9,545 nt of DNA, taken from positions 1 to 9,545 of the forward strand of contig CALMWI010000363.1 in assembly GCA_937873545.1 (NCBI GenBank). Direction: 5' to 3'. The notes below the pieces were generated by a model. That model made no database searches. It was not told where the DNA came from and saw only the letters and a program-made list of their open reading frames with translations. The position numbers and the translations under genes are program-made. Source of the stretch: an uncultured bacterium (GTDB lineage: Bacteria > UBA4055). Shown in pieces: positions 7,229 to 9,545 of the stretch. How positions within the stretch are numbered: position 1 is the stretch's first letter; every line of letters starts with the position of its first letter.

Positions 7229-8560
7229 TTATTTTACGCTCAATTCTTTTGCGTATTCTTCAAATTTCAGGTTAAGTTCCTTCTCATCGATCCCGGAAAG
7301 TTCAAAGTCCTTCATGACTATCGTACCGTTTATTATTGAAGATGCGATCCTCGACTGAAGTATGCCGAATATCAGGTGCGTGTGAAGATTTTCGGCTGTA
7401 ATTTCATGTTCAGGCAGATAATCAACGAATATCAGGTCTGCGGCGGAACCAAGCTTTATCTCACCGATGGATTTTGAAACGAAGTTGTTCGCAAGTTTGT
7501 AGTTCGAGCTTGTCAGGATGCTTGAGATCTCGGCATTACCGGAAGTGAAGCCTTTGAGTTTCTGTCTGAGGATCCTGTGGGCAAACGAAGCTTCGGATGC
7601 AATAGAATGGTATATCCCGTCCGAACCGAATCCGATAGGTATTTCTTTTTCGATGAGTGTTTCGATAGGAGCGAAATCAAGCCCTTTGTAATATGCAGAT
7701 GAAGGGGTCAGCACAACCCCGGAGCGGGATTCTTTTATTATGTCGATATCGGTTTCGTCTATGTAGTTGGTCGATGCCAGAATCGTCTTGGAATTTAAAA
7801 GACCAATATCGTAAAGTCTGTCAATGCAGTACTTTTTATCAAAATTCTTAACTGAGTATTCGTCCTCGTTCTCTGTTTCTGACAGATGTATCACAGTTCC
7901 GGTCTTCGTTCTGTCAGTAAATTTAGCAACAGATCTCAAAAGCGAGTCGGATGCTTCGTTTGCGCTGTAAACACCGATCATTCCTGTGATCAGAGGATTA
8001 TTTTTATACTCCTCTGCGAATTCTGAATTTATTTTGAACATCCTGTCGGCGTCATCACTGCCTGTTCTGTTGCTGATCTCATAACCGATAACGCCTCTCA
8101 TAGAAAGTTCTTCGAATGCCTCAGCTATATCATTAAGCGAATCATTAACGCAGTTGGGGCTTGAATGAAGGTTAAAGATCGTAGTGACACCGGACTTTAT
8201 GGAATTTATGATCCCTTTTACGGCTGAATAGTAAACTCCGTCGGAAGAAAGCTTGTTAGCCAGAGGCCACCAGTATTTGCTCATGAAGTCGTTATAATCA
8301 GAAACATTTTTAATATTCATCGGCATGTTCGGAAAAAATCCGCTGTAAAGATGATTATGAAAATCAACGAAGCCCGGCATTACGATCCTGCCTTTAGCAT
8401 CTATCTTGTTAGCTTCCCCGGAATATTTGGGGAGCATTTCTTTTTCGGGTCCGAAATCGAGTATCGTTCCTCTTCCGACATACACGGCACCGCTGCGGAT
8501 ATTTTTCGGTTTGGTTCCGAATGTGAGAATATTTGCGTTCGTGATCAAATAATTTTCCAT
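7229..8560 (-). CDS. SsnA-like amidohydrolase with altered active site
   Basis: This 443-residue protein belongs to the ATZ/TRZ-type amidohydrolase superfamily, which hydrolyses or deaminates small N-containing compounds at a metal centre. Its closest resemblance is to SsnA, a protein of unknown reaction linked to selenium-dependent molybdenum hydroxylases. Shared features are YSGFFPN after HNH (68-70), the WW pair (97-98), HSSPNCVNDSL (132-142) and a similar length. A small N-terminal beta domain (about 1-60) and a C-terminal one (about 370-420) flank the barrel. Metal-site residues H68, H70, H225 with E228, and D314 (GSDG) are present. However, the usual strand-6 AHC/AHG histidine is replaced in LASTN (S263), and the GxHA histidine aligns with Y198. 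The start has a perfect AGGAGGT SD 6 bases upstream. It leads the operon. No selenium genes are nearby, so the substrate is unknown and activity is uncertain. Confidence 0.85.
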   Translation of the reverse strand: MENYLITNANILTFGTKPKNIRSGAVYVGRGTILDFGPEKEMLPKYSGEANKIDAKGRIVMPGFVDFHNHLYSGFFPNMPMNIKNVSDYNDFMSKYWWPLANKLSSDGVYYSAVKGIINSIKSGVTTIFNLHSSPNCVNDSLNDIAEAFEELSMRGVIGYEISNRTGSDDADRMFKINSEFAEEYKNNPLITGMIGVYSANEASDSLLRSVAKFTDRTKTGTVIHLSETENEDEYSVKNFDKKYCIDRLYDIGLLNSKTILASTNYIDETDIDIIKESRSGVVLTPSSAYYKGLDFAPIETLIEKEIPIGFGSDGIYHSIASEASFAHRILRQKLKGFTSGNAEISSILTSSNYKLANNFVSKSIGEIKLGSAADLIFVDYLPEHEITAENLHTHLIFGILQSRIASSIINGTIVMKDFELSGIDEKELNLKFEEYAKELSVK

Positions 8561-8566
8561 ATAATG

Positions 8567-8573
8567 ACCTCCT
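8567..8573 (-). promoter_or_regulatory. Consensus Shine-Dalgarno of the amidohydrolase gene
   Basis: On the minus strand AGGAGGT, fully complementary to the anti-SD core, lies 6 bases before the ATG at 8560. It fixes the start of the SsnA-like gene and predicts strong initiation for the first gene of the operon. Confidence 0.85.
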
Positions 8574-8600
8574 ATATTAAAGAAGTGTCAAAAATATTAA

Positions 8601-8629
8601 AAAATATTTATATATGCAAGGGATTTCAA
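8601..8629 (-). promoter_or_regulatory. Candidate sigma70-type promoter for the six-gene minus-strand unit
   Basis: On the minus strand TTGAAA (8629-8624, 5/6 to consensus) is followed after 17 bases by TATTTT (8606-8601, 4/6). A start point would fall near 8594, giving a leader of about 34 bases before the ATG at 8560. The surrounding DNA is very AT-rich, so other -10-like boxes such as TATAAA also occur here. The position is tentative. Confidence 0.35.
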
Positions 8630-8656
8630 TTTATTTTTACATCCGGATAATTCTCC

Positions 8657-8685
8657 TTGACATTTAAAACTGACTTTCTTATATT
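8657..8685 (+). promoter_or_regulatory. Strong sigma70-type promoter for rpsT
   Basis: A perfect -35 box TTGACA (8657-8662), an ideal 17-base spacer and the -10 box TATATT (8680-8685, 5/6 to consensus) point to strong constitutive transcription starting near 8692. The 5' leader of rpsT would be about 42 bases. Both the quality and the position fit a ribosomal protein gene. Confidence 0.8.
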
Positions 8686-8721
8686 TTCACGCTTATTAAT
8701 TCAAAGCTAAGAAAAAAGGCG

Positions 8722-8728
8722 AAAGGAG
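8722..8728 (+). promoter_or_regulatory. Shine-Dalgarno of rpsT
   Basis: AAAGGAG lies 5 bases before the ATG at 8734 and supports that start codon. Confidence 0.85.
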
Positions 8729-8733
8729 ATAAC

Positions 8734-9000
8734 ATGCCTCATCACAAATCAGCAGCGAAAAGACTAAAAAAATCCAAAGTTGAGAATGCTTATAACAGAC
8801 ATTACAGAACTATGATGAGAACAGCTCTTAAAAAAGTAAAAGCTTCCGCATCAAAAGAAGAAGGAGCAAAGAATCTGATCGCGGCTCAGTCAATATTAGA
8901 CAAACTTGTCATCAAGGGCATTATCAAAAAGAACAATGCCTCGAACAAAAAATCCAGGCTCTCGAAATTTTTAAATAAAATCGAACAGGAAAAAAAATAA
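8734..9000 (+). CDS. rpsT: 30S ribosomal protein S20
   Basis: This 88-residue, very basic, helical protein is the usual length of bS20, which binds 16S rRNA early in small-subunit assembly. The family's opening MPHHKSAAKRLKKS matches the common form MANHKSALKR. The middle segment (N18, N21, R22, then RTMMRTALKKV at 25-35) follows the S20 pattern of a conserved basic helix. The C-terminal part is the expected KGIIKKNNASNKKSRLSKFLNKI with its lysine/arginine clusters. It is monocistronic as far as can be seen, with its own near-consensus promoter upstream and an intrinsic terminator right after tandem TAA TAA stops (8998-9003). In E. coli S20 represses its own translation, but no equivalent leader structure is evident in the short 5' leader here. 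Confidence 0.97.
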   Translation: MPHHKSAAKRLKKSKVENAYNRHYRTMMRTALKKVKASASKEEGAKNLIAAQSILDKLVIKGIIKKNNASNKKSRLSKFLNKIEQEKK

Positions 9001-9001
9001 T

Positions 9002-9027
9002 AAAAAGCAGCCGTGAGCTGCTTTTTT
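9002..9027 (+). terminator. Rho-independent terminator of rpsT
   Basis: A perfect 10-bp stem AAAAAGCAGC (9002-9011) pairs with GCTGCTTTTT (9017-9026) around the 5-base loop CGTGA, and the T run continues to 9027. It begins 2 bases past the rpsT stop. Because the stem base is A-rich on one side and T-rich on the other, it would work in both directions. Confidence 0.93.
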
Positions 9028-9037
9028 AATTTATTCT

Positions 9038-9545
9038 ATGAGAACTTTAGTTATAGGCGATATTCACGGCTGTTACGACGAACTCAGGCTTCTTCTGGAT
9101 AAATTCGATCCTGATAAATCAGACAGGATATTTTCGGTCGGAGATGTGATCAACAGAGGTCCCGATTCTTATAAGTGCATATCCCTGCTAAAAGAGCTTA
9201 ATGTTGTAACGATAATGGGAAACCACGAGCACTGGTATCTTAAATGTTATCCTTTTGAAGACAGTACAGTGACCTCTTTTAATTTCAGACGGCTTGAAAT
9301 AGAGGACCATGTAGAATGGATCAGATCATTGCCGTATTTTATTATGGCGGATGACTTTATTATAGTTCATGCGGGTTTCGATCCTGTAATCGCGTTCAAG
9401 GACAATACGCATGACATGCTTGTTTCGGTCAGGACTCTTGAGCATACGGGATCACCGTGGTTCGACAGCTATTTCGGTTCAAAGCATATCTATTTCGGGC
9501 ACTGGGCAAAACTCGGTCTGTTTTTGGGAAAGAATGTGACCAATC
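9038..9545 (+). CDS. PPP-family metallophosphoesterase (ApaH/PrpA-like), 3' truncated
   Basis: The frame opens at ATG 9038 and is still open after 169 codons at the window end. It carries the PPP-family signature series in order: GDIHG (7-11), GDVINRG (35-41), GNHE (61-64), HAG (111-113) and FGHW (153-156). These supply the dinuclear metal ligands and the phosphate-binding histidine. FGHWA recalls ApaH, the symmetrical diadenosine tetraphosphate hydrolase, while GNHE is more like PrpA/PrpB-type protein phosphatases (ApaH usually has GNHD). The usual GDxVDRG aspartate is N39 here, and ApaH also varies at that position. It would act in the cytoplasm on Ap4A-like dinucleotides or phosphoproteins. 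No SD precedes the ATG, which lies 11 bases after the rpsT terminator, and no better in-frame start exists because GDIHG begins at residue 7. Only the C-terminal part is missing. Confidence 0.88.
   Translation, partial: MRTLVIGDIHGCYDELRLLLDKFDPDKSDRIFSVGDVINRGPDSYKCISLLKELNVVTIMGNHEHWYLKCYPFEDSTVTSFNFRRLEIEDHVEWIRSLPYFIMADDFIIVHAGFDPVIAFKDNTHDMLVSVRTLEHTGSPWFDSYFGSKHIYFGHWAKLGLFLGKNVTN

Larger units (their letters stand above)
8561..8733. other. Divergent intergenic region between the minus operon and rpsT
   Basis: This 173-base non-coding, AT-rich stretch separates two divergent units. It holds an rpsT promoter and SD on the plus strand, and a candidate promoter and strong SD for the amidohydrolase operon on the minus strand. 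A perfect 7-bp inverted repeat, AAATATT-AAAA-AATATTT (8592-8609), overlaps the candidate minus-strand -10. I see no riboswitch, tRNA or small ORF in it. Confidence 0.75.

Noticed and set aside
6900..7358. 152-codon open frame on the plus strand, rich in Ser, Phe and Leu
   Set aside because: It is antisense to the prfA 5' part and the end of the amidohydrolase gene. The serine-rich composition is typical of antisense translation, and prfA is certain.
8351..8650. 99-codon plus-strand frame reaching into the intergenic region
   Set aside because: It overlaps the amidohydrolase start antisense and ends before the rpsT promoter. No SD or recognisable domain was found.
8561..8733. Riboswitch or tRNA in the divergent spacer
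   Set aside because: After the two promoters and SD sites are placed, the remaining leaders are about 35-45 bases, too short for known riboswitches, and no cloverleaf or TTC loop motif is seen.

Overview
The window reads as a compact chromosomal stretch of housekeeping genes from a diderm (Gram-negative-type) bacterium. The diderm call rests on a 1393-residue TamB-like protein with a single N-terminal membrane anchor, which only makes sense with an outer membrane. The DNA is moderately AT-rich, coding density is high, and the standard genetic code with Shine-Dalgarno (SD) sites is used. I cannot name a lineage. The proteins look divergent from the proteobacterial versions I remember, which suggests an uncultured or FCB-like phylum, but that is inference only.

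Layout. From about 8560 down to 1, six genes run on the minus strand with almost no spacing: an SsnA-like amidohydrolase, prfA (release factor 1), tamB, an RlmD-type 23S rRNA uracil-C5 methyltransferase, mntP (manganese exporter), and the first 33 codons of a signal-peptide-bearing protein cut by the window edge. Gaps are 3, 62, 1 and 1 bases, followed by a TGATG stop/start overlap, so this is probably one transcription unit. The only real gap (6099-6160) lies before tamB. It holds an imperfect hairpin and a 10-bp palindrome next to an unusual TTG start.

A 173-base intergenic region (8561-8733) separates this unit from two plus-strand genes. It carries a near-consensus promoter for rpsT (ribosomal protein S20) and a weaker candidate promoter for the minus-strand unit. 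rpsT ends in tandem stops followed by a clear intrinsic terminator at 9002-9027. Eleven bases later begins a PPP-family metallophosphoesterase (ApaH/PrpA-like), truncated by the window end and without a visible SD.

Together the genes cover translation (RF1, S20, rRNA methylation), envelope biogenesis (TamB, secreted protein), metal homeostasis (MntP), and small-molecule or nucleotide turnover (amidohydrolase, phosphoesterase). I see no mobile element, CRISPR array, RNA gene or obvious novel multigene system. The most notable point is the SsnA-like amidohydrolase, which keeps its metal ligands but seems to have lost two histidines that are otherwise conserved in the active site.
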